Assembly (NCBI RefSeq): GCF_001931675.1
Contig: NZ_CP014839.1
Coordinates: 2,914,001 to 2,978,000, forward strand
Length of the DNA stretch: 64,000 nt
DNA from: Pandoraea thiooxydans
GTDB taxonomy: Bacteria > Pseudomonadota > Gammaproteobacteria > Burkholderiales > Burkholderiaceae
Direction of reading: 5' to 3'
Shown piece after piece: positions 1-8,230 of this stretch. Under the pieces are notes generated by a model. The model saw only the letters and a program-made list of their open reading frames with translations. It ran no database searches and had not been told where the DNA came from. Each line of letters opens with the position of its first letter. Within the stretch, counting starts at the first letter, position 1. A program made the translations under genes and the position numbers.

Positions 1-1249
1 GCTCGGCCAGCCTCATGTGAGGCAGGCGCCGGGCAAATTCATCCAGGAAAATCTGCATCTCCATGCGCGCCAGGTTCTTGCCCATGCACTGATGCGCGCC
101 ATAACCGAAGGTCAGTTGATCGCTGGCATTCTCGCGCCGGATATCGAACAGATCGGCGTCCGCGAAATGCCGCTCGTCGTGATTGGCCGACGACATCACG
201 ATCAGCAGCTTCGCCCCCTCGGGAATCGCCACGCCGCCCACCGTCACCGCTTTGGTGGCCAGGCGCCGCCAGGCCGCCACCGACCCGTTGTGGCGCAGGC
301 ACTCCTCCACCGCGTTCGGAATCAGGCTCGGGTCTTCGCAGATCTCGCGCCACACGTGCGGATGCTGCAGCAGCAGTTTCATTGCATTGGCCGACGCATT
401 GGCGGTGGTCTCGTGCGCCGCCACGATGCCGGCCATCATCATCGAATGCAGATAGGAATCGGTGACCACCTCGGGATGCGTCTGCTGCTTGCGCAGGCCG
501 TATTGCATCCAGCCCGGCTGCGAGGGATCCTGCCGCATCTTGTCGAGCACCTTGCCGGCGAATTGCCAAAAGTTGCCTACCGCGTGCGCGACCTCGACCT
601 GCTCCTGCGGCTTGGGCCGGCCCCATGTATTGACGGTATGCGCGATCGAATACTTGCGCAGCATCTCCATGTCTTCCTCGGGCACGCCGAGAAAGTGCAG
701 CGCGACGGTCAGCGGCACCTCCCACAGCATTTGATCCACCAGATCGGCGCGGCCATCGTCGATGAAGCGATCGACATACTCTCGCGCCAGCCGCCGCACC
801 ATCGGCTCGTGATGCTTGAGCTGCTCCGGCGTGAAAGGCTCCATCAGCACGCGCCGGCGCGGCATGTGCGCCGGCTCGTCCTCATTGACCAGCGTGCGGT
901 TCATTGCGTAACCATACGAGGCGAGCACCGCATTGGCCTCGGGCCCGGTCGGCGTGATCTTTTCCAGCGCGATCGACGGGCTGAAAGTGATGTTGTCGCG
1001 AAAAATCGCCTTGATATCGTCGTAGCGGGTCACGACCCAGTACCCCAGTTTGGGACTGTAGAACACCGGCTCCTGCTCGCGCGCCCACCTCACATATTCG
1101 GGCGGATCCTGCTGGTAACCGTCGCCGAACGGATCGAACTCGGCCGCGCGCGTGCCCACCGGGCAGCCGGTCGGCGATACGTGGGGGGACGCCGCGGCGT
1201 GGCTGAAAGGGCATTGGGCGGAGCTGGAATCGGGGGGCGTGTCGCTCAT
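1..1249 (-). CDS. Cytochrome P450, heme domain of a probable CYP116B self-sufficient monooxygenase (3' end outside window)
   Basis: The frame is open from the ATG at 1249 to the left edge, giving 416 visible residues and no stop. Visible P450 landmarks are the I-helix motif AAHETT, the K-helix ExxR (EECLR) and the heme-ligand loop FGYGAHQCMG, with the Cys at about residue 388. The N-terminus carries a CPFSHA...GCPVGT segment followed by FDPFGDGYQQDPPEYVRW, which I recall from the CYP116B (P450-RhF) group. In that family the heme domain is followed by an FMN/NADH reductase and a 2Fe-2S ferredoxin domain on the same chain. Here that part would lie left of base 1, so the fusion is inferred. Substrate is unknown; family members hydroxylate or dealkylate aromatics. 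The Shine-Dalgarno sequence before this ATG is weak. The gene is divergent from an IclR regulator across an operator-rich gap. Confidence 0.9.
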   Translation of the reverse strand, partial: MSDTPPDSSSAQCPFSHAAASPHVSPTGCPVGTRAAEFDPFGDGYQQDPPEYVRWAREQEPVFYSPKLGYWVVTRYDDIKAIFRDNITFSPSIALEKITPTGPEANAVLASYGYAMNRTLVNEDEPAHMPRRRVLMEPFTPEQLKHHEPMVRRLAREYVDRFIDDGRADLVDQMLWEVPLTVALHFLGVPEEDMEMLRKYSIAHTVNTWGRPKPQEQVEVAHAVGNFWQFAGKVLDKMRQDPSQPGWMQYGLRKQQTHPEVVTDSYLHSMMMAGIVAAHETTANASANAMKLLLQHPHVWREICEDPSLIPNAVEECLRHNGSVAAWRRLATKAVTVGGVAIPEGAKLLIVMSSANHDERHFADADLFDIRRENASDQLTFGYGAHQCMGKNLARMEMQIFLDEFARRLPHMRLAE

Positions 1250-1371
1250 GTCAGGGACTCGGTCATTACTGGCTCGTCTCGGTTCGGGCTGTTTGCGGCA
1301 CATCAGCCAGGCAATGCGCCAGCCCGCGACCGGCAGCATGAGCGCCGGTGCGCTGTCTGTTTACAGCTTTG

Positions 1372-1440
1372 TTTTGCGTAATTGTAGTACGCTATGCGTA
1401 ATTTGACGAGGGCCGACTCGGCGCAAAACAAATTTTGCGC
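1372..1440. promoter_or_regulatory. Divergent P450/iclR control region with operator-like repeats
   Basis: On the minus strand a promoter can be read as TCGTCA, 17 bp, TACAAT, pointing at the P450 gene. It overlaps two direct copies of TGCGTAATT (1375-1383 and 1395-1403) and an inverted pair GCGTA/TACGC between them. Nearer the regulator is a perfect inverted repeat GCGCAAAA-N4-TTTTGCGC (1421-1440). IclR proteins bind such palindromes, so these are plausible operators for the adjacent regulator. Function is inferred. Confidence 0.5.
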
Positions 1441-1485
1441 GCGGCTGGCCTCGACCAACACGCCGGCACCTTACAATCCGAGCCG

Positions 1486-2325
1486 ATGAACAAGAAACCC
1501 GACTCCCTGGAAGTCTTTGCGCCAACCCAGCCGCCCGCCCGCGAGCGGCGCGCCCGCGTGCAATCGGCCGAAACCGGCATGGCCGTGCTCAAGGGGCTGT
1601 CGCGCCTGGGCGGGCGCGCCAGCCTGAGCGCGCTGGCCGCGCACGTCGGCGAGAGTCCGGCCAAGGTGCACCGCTACCTGGCCAGCCTGATCGAGCAGGG
1701 CCTGGTCGCGCAGGACGCCGACTCCCAGCACTACCATCTCGGGCTCGAAGCCATGCTCATCGGCGTGGCGGCAATGCGGCAGGCCGACCCGGTACGGATC
1801 GCCGAACCCTCGCTGGTGCGGCTGCGCGAACAACTGGAAGTGACCTGTTTTGTCGCCGTGATGGGCAACATGGGGCCGACCATCGTGCGCTTCGAGGAAC
1901 CGGGCCTGCCGGTCACCGTCAACGTGCGGGTCGGCTCGGTGCTGTCGATGCTGTGGTCGGCCACCGGCCGGGTGTTCCTCGGGCTGCTCGACGAGTCGCG
2001 CGTGCGTGCGCTGGCCGAGGCCGAACTGGCCGCCGCGCCGCCGGAGTTGCGCGCCCAGTTGAGCAAGTGCGACGCGATCGATGCGATTGGAGCATTACGG
2101 CGGGAAGTGCAGGCCGCCCGCTGCGCCGCGGTCAGGGACACCAACCTGAAAGGCATCAGCGCGGTAGCCGCACCGCTCTACGATTACACGGGTCGCTTGT
2201 GCGCGGTGCTCACCGCCCTGGGAGCCACGGGAGGTTTCGACGCCGCCATCGACGGGCCGATCGCCACGGCCGTGCGGCGCGAGGCGATGGCCGCCAGTGC
2301 GCAAATGGGGTACACGGCAGGGTAA
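1486..2325 (+). CDS. IclR-family transcriptional regulator
   Basis: 279 residues from the ATG at 1486. A TTG 51 bp upstream would only add sequence overlapping the operator region. An N-terminal winged helix-turn-helix (about residues 28-85, LSALAAHVGESPAKVHRYLASL) precedes an IclR effector domain (about 95-275) that includes the VRVGSVLSMLWSATGRVFLG segment. It is divergent from the P450, so control of that monooxygenase in response to an aromatic or other small effector is the simplest reading. The inverted repeat at 1421-1440 lies just upstream and could serve autoregulation. The effector cannot be read from sequence. Confidence 0.88.
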   Translation: MNKKPDSLEVFAPTQPPARERRARVQSAETGMAVLKGLSRLGGRASLSALAAHVGESPAKVHRYLASLIEQGLVAQDADSQHYHLGLEAMLIGVAAMRQADPVRIAEPSLVRLREQLEVTCFVAVMGNMGPTIVRFEEPGLPVTVNVRVGSVLSMLWSATGRVFLGLLDESRVRALAEAELAAAPPELRAQLSKCDAIDAIGALRREVQAARCAAVRDTNLKGISAVAAPLYDYTGRLCAVLTALGATGGFDAAIDGPIATAVRREAMAASAQMGYTAG

Positions 2326-2326
2326 G

Positions 2327-2352
2327 AAAAAGGCGCGGCCTGGTGCCGCGCC
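2327..2352 (-). terminator. Rho-independent terminator of the MFS gene
   Basis: Perfect 8-bp stem GGCGCGGC (2332-2339)/GCCGCGCC (2345-2352) with a 5-nt loop. Read leftward it is followed by TTTTTC (A-run at 2327-2331 on the plus strand). It lies 60 bp beyond the stop of the leftward MFS gene and abuts the iclR stop. Confidence 0.85.
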
Positions 2353-2411
2353 CGTGAACTGCTATCGTCGTGCTACCGGCCGGTGCCGCGCAACACTCGC
2401 GGCGGCCAGCG

Positions 2412-3809
2412 TCAATGGCTGATTTTCTCCAGCGACAGCCCTCGCGTCGACGGTCCGAGCAGAATCATGAAAATGCCCAGGATCATCGAAATCGCAATAA
2501 AGACCGCAACGCCCGGCACACCGTAGCCGTTGATCAGAACCCCGATCGCCAGGCCGGCGAAGGCCGCGGCAAGCCGGCTCCACGAGTACACGAAACCGAC
2601 GGCCCGCGCACGCACGCGGGTCGGGAACAGTTCGGCCTGATAATTATGGTAAGCGTACGACATGACGTTCGCAGCCAACGTGAACAACACGCCAAGCACG
2701 ATCAGCAGCGCCGGAGACGAGGACTGCGAAAACAGCGCAATGACGATGCCCATGATCGCAAGACCACCGATGATCTGGGTCTTGCGCTCGAACTTGTCGG
2801 CGAACAGCGAGCCGATGAGCGGGCCGAACGGATTGGCGATCGCAATGATGAACGCATACTCGAGGCTGTGCGTGACGTGAATGCCTCGATGCATCAGCAG
2901 CGTCGGCACCCATGCGGCGAAACCGTAAAAACCGATCACCTGCGCCATGTTGAAGATCGACATGATGATGGTGCGCTTGAGGTATAGCGGCCCGAAAATT
3001 TCGCTGAGCGAACCCCGCCCTTCCTTCTCAGGCTGGACGGCTTGCGGCGTCGGCAGCGTCACGCCCTTCTCGGCAGCCACCCGACGCTCGATGTCGGCGA
3101 TGATGCGCTCGGCTTCCTCGACCCGGCCGTGACGCGCGAGCCAGCGCGGGCTCTCGGGAATGTGACGGCGCAGAACCCACACCACCGCGGCGCCGACCGT
3201 GCCGATCAGAATCACCACACGCCAATAATCGAGACCGAACGGCTGGGTGCCCTTGAGAACGAAAGCCAGGAACGCAACCACCGGCACCACGCAAAACGTA
3301 ATGAACTGATTGATCGCATAAGCGCGGCCGCGCTCGCTGCTCGGCATCAATTCGGAAATATATGTATCGATGGTCACCAGTTCGACACCGATGCCGATAC
3401 CCGCGATAAAGCGCCAGATATCGATGGCGAACCCGGTGGTCTGAAACGCCATGATCGCCGTGCAGATCATGTACCACACCAACGACCAGGTGAACACCAC
3501 TCGTCGGCCGAACCGGTCAGCCACATAGCCGAACAGCAACGCACCGAGCCAGAGCCCGGCAAAGGTGGCGAACACGAACGTGCCGAAGCCCGCGACCTTC
3601 AGCGGCCCCAGCGCAGCGAAGATTCCCAGCGATTCCGGCTTGAACAGCCCTGCCTGGACCATGCCCGGCGCCACATAGCCGGTGAAGAACAAATCGTAGA
3701 ACTCGAAAACGCCGCCCAGCGAGATCAGAATCACCATGGTCCAGATGGTTTTCGATGGCGGCAGCCGATCGAGTCGAGATGCAATTTCAGCTGCTTTTTG
3801 TGAGGACAT
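2412..3809 (-). CDS. MFS transporter (metabolite:H+ symporter type)
   Basis: 465 residues with about 12 hydrophobic segments. Major-facilitator signatures are the loop 2-3 motif GYVADRFGRRVVF (about residue 95-107) and PESPRWLARHGR before a charged central cytoplasmic loop (about 220-270), as in the sugar-porter/AAHS superfamily. The first membrane segment FEFYDLFFTGYVAPG resembles acid and aromatic-acid symporters, so an organic-acid substrate is possible but not shown. The start ATG follows AGGAG at good spacing (AGGAGACGTGC-ATG). The gene is monocistronic, with its own terminator (2327-2352) and a palindrome upstream (3823-3836). Confidence 0.85.
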   Translation of the reverse strand: MSSQKAAEIASRLDRLPPSKTIWTMVILISLGGVFEFYDLFFTGYVAPGMVQAGLFKPESLGIFAALGPLKVAGFGTFVFATFAGLWLGALLFGYVADRFGRRVVFTWSLVWYMICTAIMAFQTTGFAIDIWRFIAGIGIGVELVTIDTYISELMPSSERGRAYAINQFITFCVVPVVAFLAFVLKGTQPFGLDYWRVVILIGTVGAAVVWVLRRHIPESPRWLARHGRVEEAERIIADIERRVAAEKGVTLPTPQAVQPEKEGRGSLSEIFGPLYLKRTIIMSIFNMAQVIGFYGFAAWVPTLLMHRGIHVTHSLEYAFIIAIANPFGPLIGSLFADKFERKTQIIGGLAIMGIVIALFSQSSSPALLIVLGVLFTLAANVMSYAYHNYQAELFPTRVRARAVGFVYSWSRLAAAFAGLAIGVLINGYGVPGVAVFIAISMILGIFMILLGPSTRGLSLEKISH

Positions 3810-3822
3810 GCACGTCTCCTGT

Positions 3823-3836
3823 TAACTTTTAAGTTA
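3823..3836. promoter_or_regulatory. Palindromic operator candidate upstream of the MFS gene
   Basis: TAACTT-TT-AAGTTA lies 13 bp upstream of the MFS start codon, next to its Shine-Dalgarno. The position suits a repressor site; the cognate regulator is unknown. Nothing else recognisable was seen in the 281-bp gap up to the hydrolase gene. Confidence 0.35.
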
Positions 3837-4090
3837 TATGAGTGCGCACCGGCGGCGGCCTCCGGGGATAGCGTCAGCCCGTTCCGGAGCGCAGAAAGCC
3901 ACGCCAAGCGGATGCATTATCGTCCGGCACTCCTGATTGTGTCGATGGGTTTGGAGAAAAATTTTGATAGACGATTTCCTCGACCCCGCGAATCGGGGCG
4001 CGCCACGGCAGGCGGCGGCTCGCGGTCAGACCGGCACCGCGCCTGACCGGCGCGCCCGGCGCTCGGTGCGACGGGCGCGGTCGGCCGGCC

Positions 4091-5029
4091 TCAGCCGCAA
4101 ATCAACTGATAGACGAGCCGGGCGGCCACACGCGCGGTATGGCGGTCGACGTCGAAGGTCGGATTGTATTCGGCGATGTCGGCCACGCGCAGCTTGCCCG
4201 TGCGCTGCACGCGCTTGACCAGTTCCTCGACCACCGCCAGCGGCACACCATAGGCGGCGGGCGCGGAAACGCCGGGCGCCACGCTGGCGGGCAAGACATC
4301 CATGTCGATCGTCAGGTAGACGTGGTCGGCCTCGGCAAGCCGCCGGTCGAGCTCGGCGGCGCGCTGCTCGAGGTGCCGCTCCTGCATCTCGAAGTCCTGA
4401 ACATAATGCACGTCGAGTTCGGCGGCCCGGGCGAACAATCCGGGCGTGTTGGCCAGCCGGCTCACACCCAGGCAACTGTAAGCGAATGGTGCGCCGCGCG
4501 CCTGGCAGTCCGCCGCGATCTGGTCGAACGGCGTACCGGAGTTGGCCGGCCGAGCCGTGCGCAAATCGAAATGCGCATCGAAGTTGACGATCAACAGGCG
4601 GCCCGAATCGCCCCTCGCCTCGAGCCAGGCCCTCAGCCCGGCGTACGTGCCGTAGGCCACTTCATGACCGCCGCCGACCACTACCGGCCGGGCCTGCTGC
4701 GCCAGCAATGCGTGCACCGCCGCGCCCAACGCCTGCTGGGCGTCTTCCAGACGCTCGTCGGGGCAGCCGATGTCACCGGCATCGAACAGCACCGGCAATC
4801 CATGCGCCGGCACGTTGGCCAGGGCACGCCGCACCTCGCGCGGCGCAAGCGCCGCGCCGACGCGCCCCTGGTTGCGCCTGACGCCCTCGTCGCAGGCGAA
4901 ACCCAGCAATACGGGCGCACCGGGCGGAACGTCATCGCCCAACGGGCGCACCACCTGGAACAGCCGCGTGGTGTCCCCCCGTTCTCCCGCATCCAGCCGG
5001 CCCTGCCACATCGAAACATCGATTGCCAT
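4091..5029 (-). CDS. hutG: Formimidoylglutamase-like ureohydrolase (HutG/arginase family)
   Basis: 312 residues of the arginase/agmatinase fold. Binuclear manganese motifs are all present: GGGHE (119-123), DAHFD (151-155) and TIDMD (240-244). The length and the [13 protein letters not shown] segment (about 56-67) fit N-formimino-L-glutamate formiminohydrolase (EC 3.5.3.8), which yields glutamate and formamide, better than arginase. No hutH, hutU, hutI or hutF is nearby. The gene is instead the last member of a regulator/ABC-transporter cassette, with only 4 bp between the ATPase stop and this ATG. Another guanidino or formimino compound taken up by that transporter could be the true substrate. 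Confidence is high for the family, moderate for the exact reaction. Confidence 0.8.
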   Translation of the reverse strand: MAIDVSMWQGRLDAGERGDTTRLFQVVRPLGDDVPPGAPVLLGFACDEGVRRNQGRVGAALAPREVRRALANVPAHGLPVLFDAGDIGCPDERLEDAQQALGAAVHALLAQQARPVVVGGGHEVAYGTYAGLRAWLEARGDSGRLLIVNFDAHFDLRTARPANSGTPFDQIAADCQARGAPFAYSCLGVSRLANTPGLFARAAELDVHYVQDFEMQERHLEQRAAELDRRLAEADHVYLTIDMDVLPASVAPGVSAPAAYGVPLAVVEELVKRVQRTGKLRVADIAEYNPTFDVDRHTARVAARLVYQLICG

Positions 5030-5033
5030 ACAC

Positions 5034-5795
5034 TTACTCGCGGGAGATCACCGCCTGCAGAAAGCTGCGCGTACGCGCCTCTCTCGGTTGACTGAAGATT
5101 TGCGACGGCGGTCCGGCCTCGACGATACCGCCGCCATCCATCACCACCACCACGTCGGCCACTTCGCGCGCGAAGCCCATCTCGTGGGTGACCACCATCA
5201 TCGTCATGCCTTCCTTGGCGAGCAGCTTCATGACTTGCAGCACTTCGCCGACCAGCTCCGGGTCGAGCGCCGAGGTCGGCTCGTCGAACAACATCACCTT
5301 GGGCCGCATCGCCAACGCGCGAGCAATCGCCACGCGCTGCTTCTGCCCGCCCGAGAGCCGCCCCGGCATGGCATCGGCCTTTTCGCTCAGGCCGACCTTT
5401 TGCAGCAGCGCCCTGGCTTCCTGCCGAGCCGCTTCGTGCGACATGCCGCGCAGCTTGCGCGGGCCGATCGTGATGTTGTCCAGCACCGACAAATGCGGAA
5501 ACAGATTGAACGACTGGAACACCATGCCCACCTCGGTGCGCAGCCGGTTCAGGGCCTTGTCGGGCAGCAGCCGGCCATTGTCGAGCAGGCGCGTGCCGCA
5601 GATATCGATCACGCCCCGTTCCGCCACTTCCAGCCCGTTGCAGCAGCGCAGGAACGTGCTTTTACCGGATCCGCTCGGCCCGATGATAACGACCACCTGC
5701 GACGGCTCGACCTCGAAATCGATGCCCTTGAGCACCACGTGATCGCCGAACGACTTGGTCAGATCGCGAATTTGAACGATGGCGGAGCCGCTCAT
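5034..5795 (-). CDS. Polar amino-acid ABC transporter, ATP-binding protein
   Basis: 253 residues. Walker A GPSGSGKS (39-46), Q-loop FQSFNLFP (93-100), signature LSGGQ (147-151), Walker B with [10 protein letters not shown] (169-178) and the switch histidine in [13 protein letters not shown]. The RCCNGLE and [13 protein letters not shown] segments are typical of the GlnQ/HisP/ArtP class. The 5' end overlaps the permease stop by 4 bp (ATGA), so the two are translationally coupled. It energises uptake of the solute bound by the protein encoded at 6479-7228; the downstream hydrolase suggests a histidine-derived or guanidino compound. Confidence 0.93.
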   Translation of the reverse strand: MSGSAIVQIRDLTKSFGDHVVLKGIDFEVEPSQVVVIIGPSGSGKSTFLRCCNGLEVAERGVIDICGTRLLDNGRLLPDKALNRLRTEVGMVFQSFNLFPHLSVLDNITIGPRKLRGMSHEAARQEARALLQKVGLSEKADAMPGRLSGGQKQRVAIARALAMRPKVMLFDEPTSALDPELVGEVLQVMKLLAKEGMTMMVVTHEMGFAREVADVVVVMDGGGIVEAGPPSQIFSQPREARTRSFLQAVISRE

Positions 5796-6460
5796 TGCAC
5801 CATCCCCCCGGCGCGCAATTTGCGCTCCGCAAAACGCAGCAGCAGGCTGGTCGTGCCCGTCATCACCAGATACACCAGTGCAATCGCCAGATAAACTTCC
5901 AGCGAGCGATATGACACGCTAATAATCTTCTCCCCTTGATGCATCAAATCGTCGATGGTCAGCAGCGATACCAACGCCGAATTCTTGATCAGCGCGATAA
6001 ACTCGTTGCCCAGCGGAGGAATCATTCGCACGATCGCCTGCGGCAGAATGATCGAGCGCATGGCCTGGGCCGACGACATCCCGATCGATCGCGCGGCCTC
6101 CATCTGCCCGCGATCGATCGACGCAATCGCACCACGCACCACCTCCGACTGATAAGCGCCGGAGTAGACGCCCAGCCCCAGCACGCCGCAGAAAAACGCC
6201 GGCAACATGATATTGAACTGCGGCAGTCCGAAAAAGAGCAGGAACAACTGCACCAACAGCGGCGTGCCGCGAATCACGACCAGGTAGACGGTACAGAAGC
6301 CGTACACGAACCGGTGCCTCGGATTGAGCCGGCCGATCCCGATAAGCAAGCCCAGCATGCAGCCGAGCAACAGCGAGGCGCTCGTCACCTCGATCGTCAC
6401 GAGCGCGCCGTGCGCCAGCTCCGTCCACCCCTGAAAAACCGGCGTAAAGTCCAGTTGCAT
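5792..6460 (-). CDS. Polar amino-acid ABC transporter, permease
   Basis: 222 residues with about five membrane spans. It carries the His/Glu/Gln/Arg/opine permease signature, including the EAA loop ([20 protein letters not shown], about residue 119-138) that contacts the ATPase. A single permease gene implies a homodimeric channel. A GAGG lies close upstream of the ATG. It overlaps the ATPase gene by 4 bp and follows the binding-protein gene by 18 bp. Confidence 0.92.
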   Translation of the reverse strand: MQLDFTPVFQGWTELAHGALVTIEVTSASLLLGCMLGLLIGIGRLNPRHRFVYGFCTVYLVVIRGTPLLVQLFLLFFGLPQFNIMLPAFFCGVLGLGVYSGAYQSEVVRGAIASIDRGQMEAARSIGMSSAQAMRSIILPQAIVRMIPPLGNEFIALIKNSALVSLLTIDDLMHQGEKIISVSYRSLEVYLAIALVYLVMTGTTSLLLRFAERKLRAGGMVQ

Positions 6461-6478
6461 CCCTGTGTCCTCGTCGGC

Positions 6479-7228
6479 TTACTTGGCGTCCGGCCCGAAC
6501 CACTTCTTCAGCAGCTTGGCATACGTCCCGTTGGCCTTGATCTTGTCGAGCGCCGCGTTGAGTTGCTGGGTCAGCTGCGGCATATCCTTGCGCACGGCCA
6601 TACCGTATTCCTCGGTCGTCAGCGGCGTGTCGAGCACCCGCATATCGCCCGTCGTCTTGGCGTACTGCTGCGCGGCCGGCTTGCCGGTCACCGCCGCGTC
6701 GACCCGGCCGATCTGCACGAGATTGAACATGTCTTCATTCTTCTCGACCTCCACGCGCTGCACCTTCGGGTAGTGGGTGCGCAGGAAATCCACCGACTTG
6801 GTGCCAACCTGCACGCTCACCTTCTTGCCGTCCAGGTCAGCCGGCGTCTTGATCGCCGTATTGCTCTTCTTGACCAGCACCACCAGCCCGCCGTGATAGT
6901 AAGGCTGCGTGAAATCGACCACCTTCTTGCGCGCATCGGTAATGTAGATCGCCGACACCGCAACATCGAAGCGGTGCGCCACCAGCCCCGGAATGAGGCC
7001 CTTGAAATCGATATCGGTCCATTGCACGTGGCGTCCCATCTGCTTGGCCATCGCTTCGACCAGATCGATGTCGAACCCGGTGCGATGACCGTTCTGCACG
7101 AATTCCATCGGTGGGAAAGTCGCGTCGGTGGCAACGCGCAATACCTTGTTGTCTTGCGCATGTGCGATGCTCGCTGCCGAGCACAGGGCGGCCGTGGCCA
7201 GAATGAACTTGCGGCGTGTGATTAGCAT
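6479..7228 (-). CDS. Periplasmic amino-acid binding protein of the ABC transporter
   Basis: 249 residues from the ATG at 7228, which is preceded by GGAG at normal spacing; a TTG 24 bp upstream is rejected. A signal peptide ending ASIAHAQ (about residues 1-25) is followed by a family-3 solute-binding fold. Typical segments are VATDATFPPMEF, GFDIDLVEAMAKQMG and DVAVSAIYITDARKKVVDF. The binding-site Asp and Arg expected for an alpha-amino-acid ligand can be traced. It lies 20 bp after the IclR regulator stop and starts the transport module. The exact ligand is unknown. Confidence 0.92.
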   Translation of the reverse strand: MLITRRKFILATAALCSAASIAHAQDNKVLRVATDATFPPMEFVQNGHRTGFDIDLVEAMAKQMGRHVQWTDIDFKGLIPGLVAHRFDVAVSAIYITDARKKVVDFTQPYYHGGLVVLVKKSNTAIKTPADLDGKKVSVQVGTKSVDFLRTHYPKVQRVEVEKNEDMFNLVQIGRVDAAVTGKPAAQQYAKTTGDMRVLDTPLTTEEYGMAVRKDMPQLTQQLNAALDKIKANGTYAKLLKKWFGPDAK

Positions 7229-7248
7229 GTGGGTCTCCAAGGGCCTTC

Positions 7249-8016
7249 TCAAAAATCTTGCAGCCGCGCCGAGATGACCCGGGCGGTAGCAAGGGTTGCG
7301 TCAATCAGTTGTTGCGTCTTCTGGTGAGCACGTGTCGCGGGCGCCATCAGGGTGAGCGTGCCGGCAGCCTTGCCCGGCTGGCGAAACAGCGGCGCGCTGA
7401 TACCCCATACGCCGGGATCGACCTCGCCTTCGGTGACGACGAAACCTCGCTCGCGAATCTGTTCCAACTCTGCAAACAATTGGGTCTGCCGCCTGGGTTT
7501 GGCACCCAGCAAATCCGTCACGATCTGGCGCGCCGCCGAGCCCGGCATAAACGCCAGCAGCGACTTGGCCGAGGCGCCGTCGAGCAGCGGAATGCCTCGC
7601 CCTTTCTCGAACGAGCAACGCAATGAATGCTGGCTCTCGACCATCTCCAGGCATACGGCCTGATCCTTGACCGCGACGATCAATCCCACGCTTTCGCCCG
7701 ATTCGGCCGCCAGCCTTGCCATCGGCAGCTTCGCCTCGTGCACCAGGTGCGACGCCTGATCGAAGCCCATCGCCAGTTGCAGCCCCACCGGCCCCGGCGC
7801 GTACTTGCCGTCGATCTCCGCCACGAAACCCCATTGCTTGAGCAGCGCGATCTGGCGGTACAGCGTGCTTTGCGCCAGCGCAGTCTTTTGCGCGAGGTCG
7901 CGCGCGTTGATCGGATGCCCGTGCCGCGCGAGCGTCGCCAGCACGAACAGCACGCGGTCGGCGCCCGCCTTCGAGCTGGGTTGAGCGATATCGGTGATCG
8001 ATTGACGATGATTCAT
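7249..8016 (-). CDS. IclR-family regulator of the transporter/hydrolase operon
   Basis: About 255 residues if started at the ATG at 8016. An in-frame TTG at 8034, just after GAGAG, is an alternative start. An N-terminal winged helix (HPINARDLAQKTALAQSTLYRQIALLKQWGF spans about residues 34-64) is followed by the IclR effector domain. It is first in the leftward cassette, co-directional and 20 bp before the binding-protein gene. The regulator therefore probably controls its own operon in response to the transported compound. An inverted repeat at 8060-8076 is a candidate site. Confidence 0.87.
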   Translation of the reverse strand: MNHRQSITDIAQPSSKAGADRVLFVLATLARHGHPINARDLAQKTALAQSTLYRQIALLKQWGFVAEIDGKYAPGPVGLQLAMGFDQASHLVHEAKLPMARLAAESGESVGLIVAVKDQAVCLEMVESQHSLRCSFEKGRGIPLLDGASAKSLLAFMPGSAARQIVTDLLGAKPRRQTQLFAELEQIRERGFVVTEGEVDPGVWGISAPLFRQPGKAAGTLTLMAPATRAHQKTQQLIDATLATARVISARLQDF

Positions 8017-8059
8017 GGGCTGAAGAATCGTCAATTTCTCTCATTATTTCAAGTTCGCA

Positions 8060-8076
8060 TTCCCAACCTACGGGAA
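8060..8076. promoter_or_regulatory. Inverted repeat upstream of the IclR/ABC/hutG operon
   Basis: TTCCC-N7-GGGAA lies about 45-60 bp upstream of the regulator start, within the only promoter-sized gap for this operon. The half-sites resemble IclR-class operators, but no -35/-10 pair could be fixed with confidence. Confidence 0.35.
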
Positions 8077-8153
8077 AAAATCGATGACTCAGTGTTTACA
8101 CCGACCTTGCGGGCCGCATAACGCAATGCCCGGTTTCGCCCTTGGGCCAGGCA

Positions 8154-8188
8154 GAAAAAAAAGCCGTTCGGCCTACGCCGAACGGCTT
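8154..8188 (-). terminator. Rho-independent terminator of the sodium:solute symporter operon
   Basis: A 10-bp stem, GCCGTTCGGC (8163-8172)/GCCGAACGGC (8177-8186), extended by AA/TT and with the 4-nt loop CTAC. Leftward it is followed by nine T. It lies about 45 bp past the symporter stop. Confidence 0.92.
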
Positions 8189-8230
8189 CGCGGTTCGAGA
8201 ACCGGTTCTAGCTTCGTGACTCTGCCGGCC

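Noticed and set aside
17..1381. 454-codon plus-strand open frame across the P450 gene
   Set aside because: It is His/Arg/Gly-rich antisense of the P450 and has no domain; the P450 on the other strand has all motifs.
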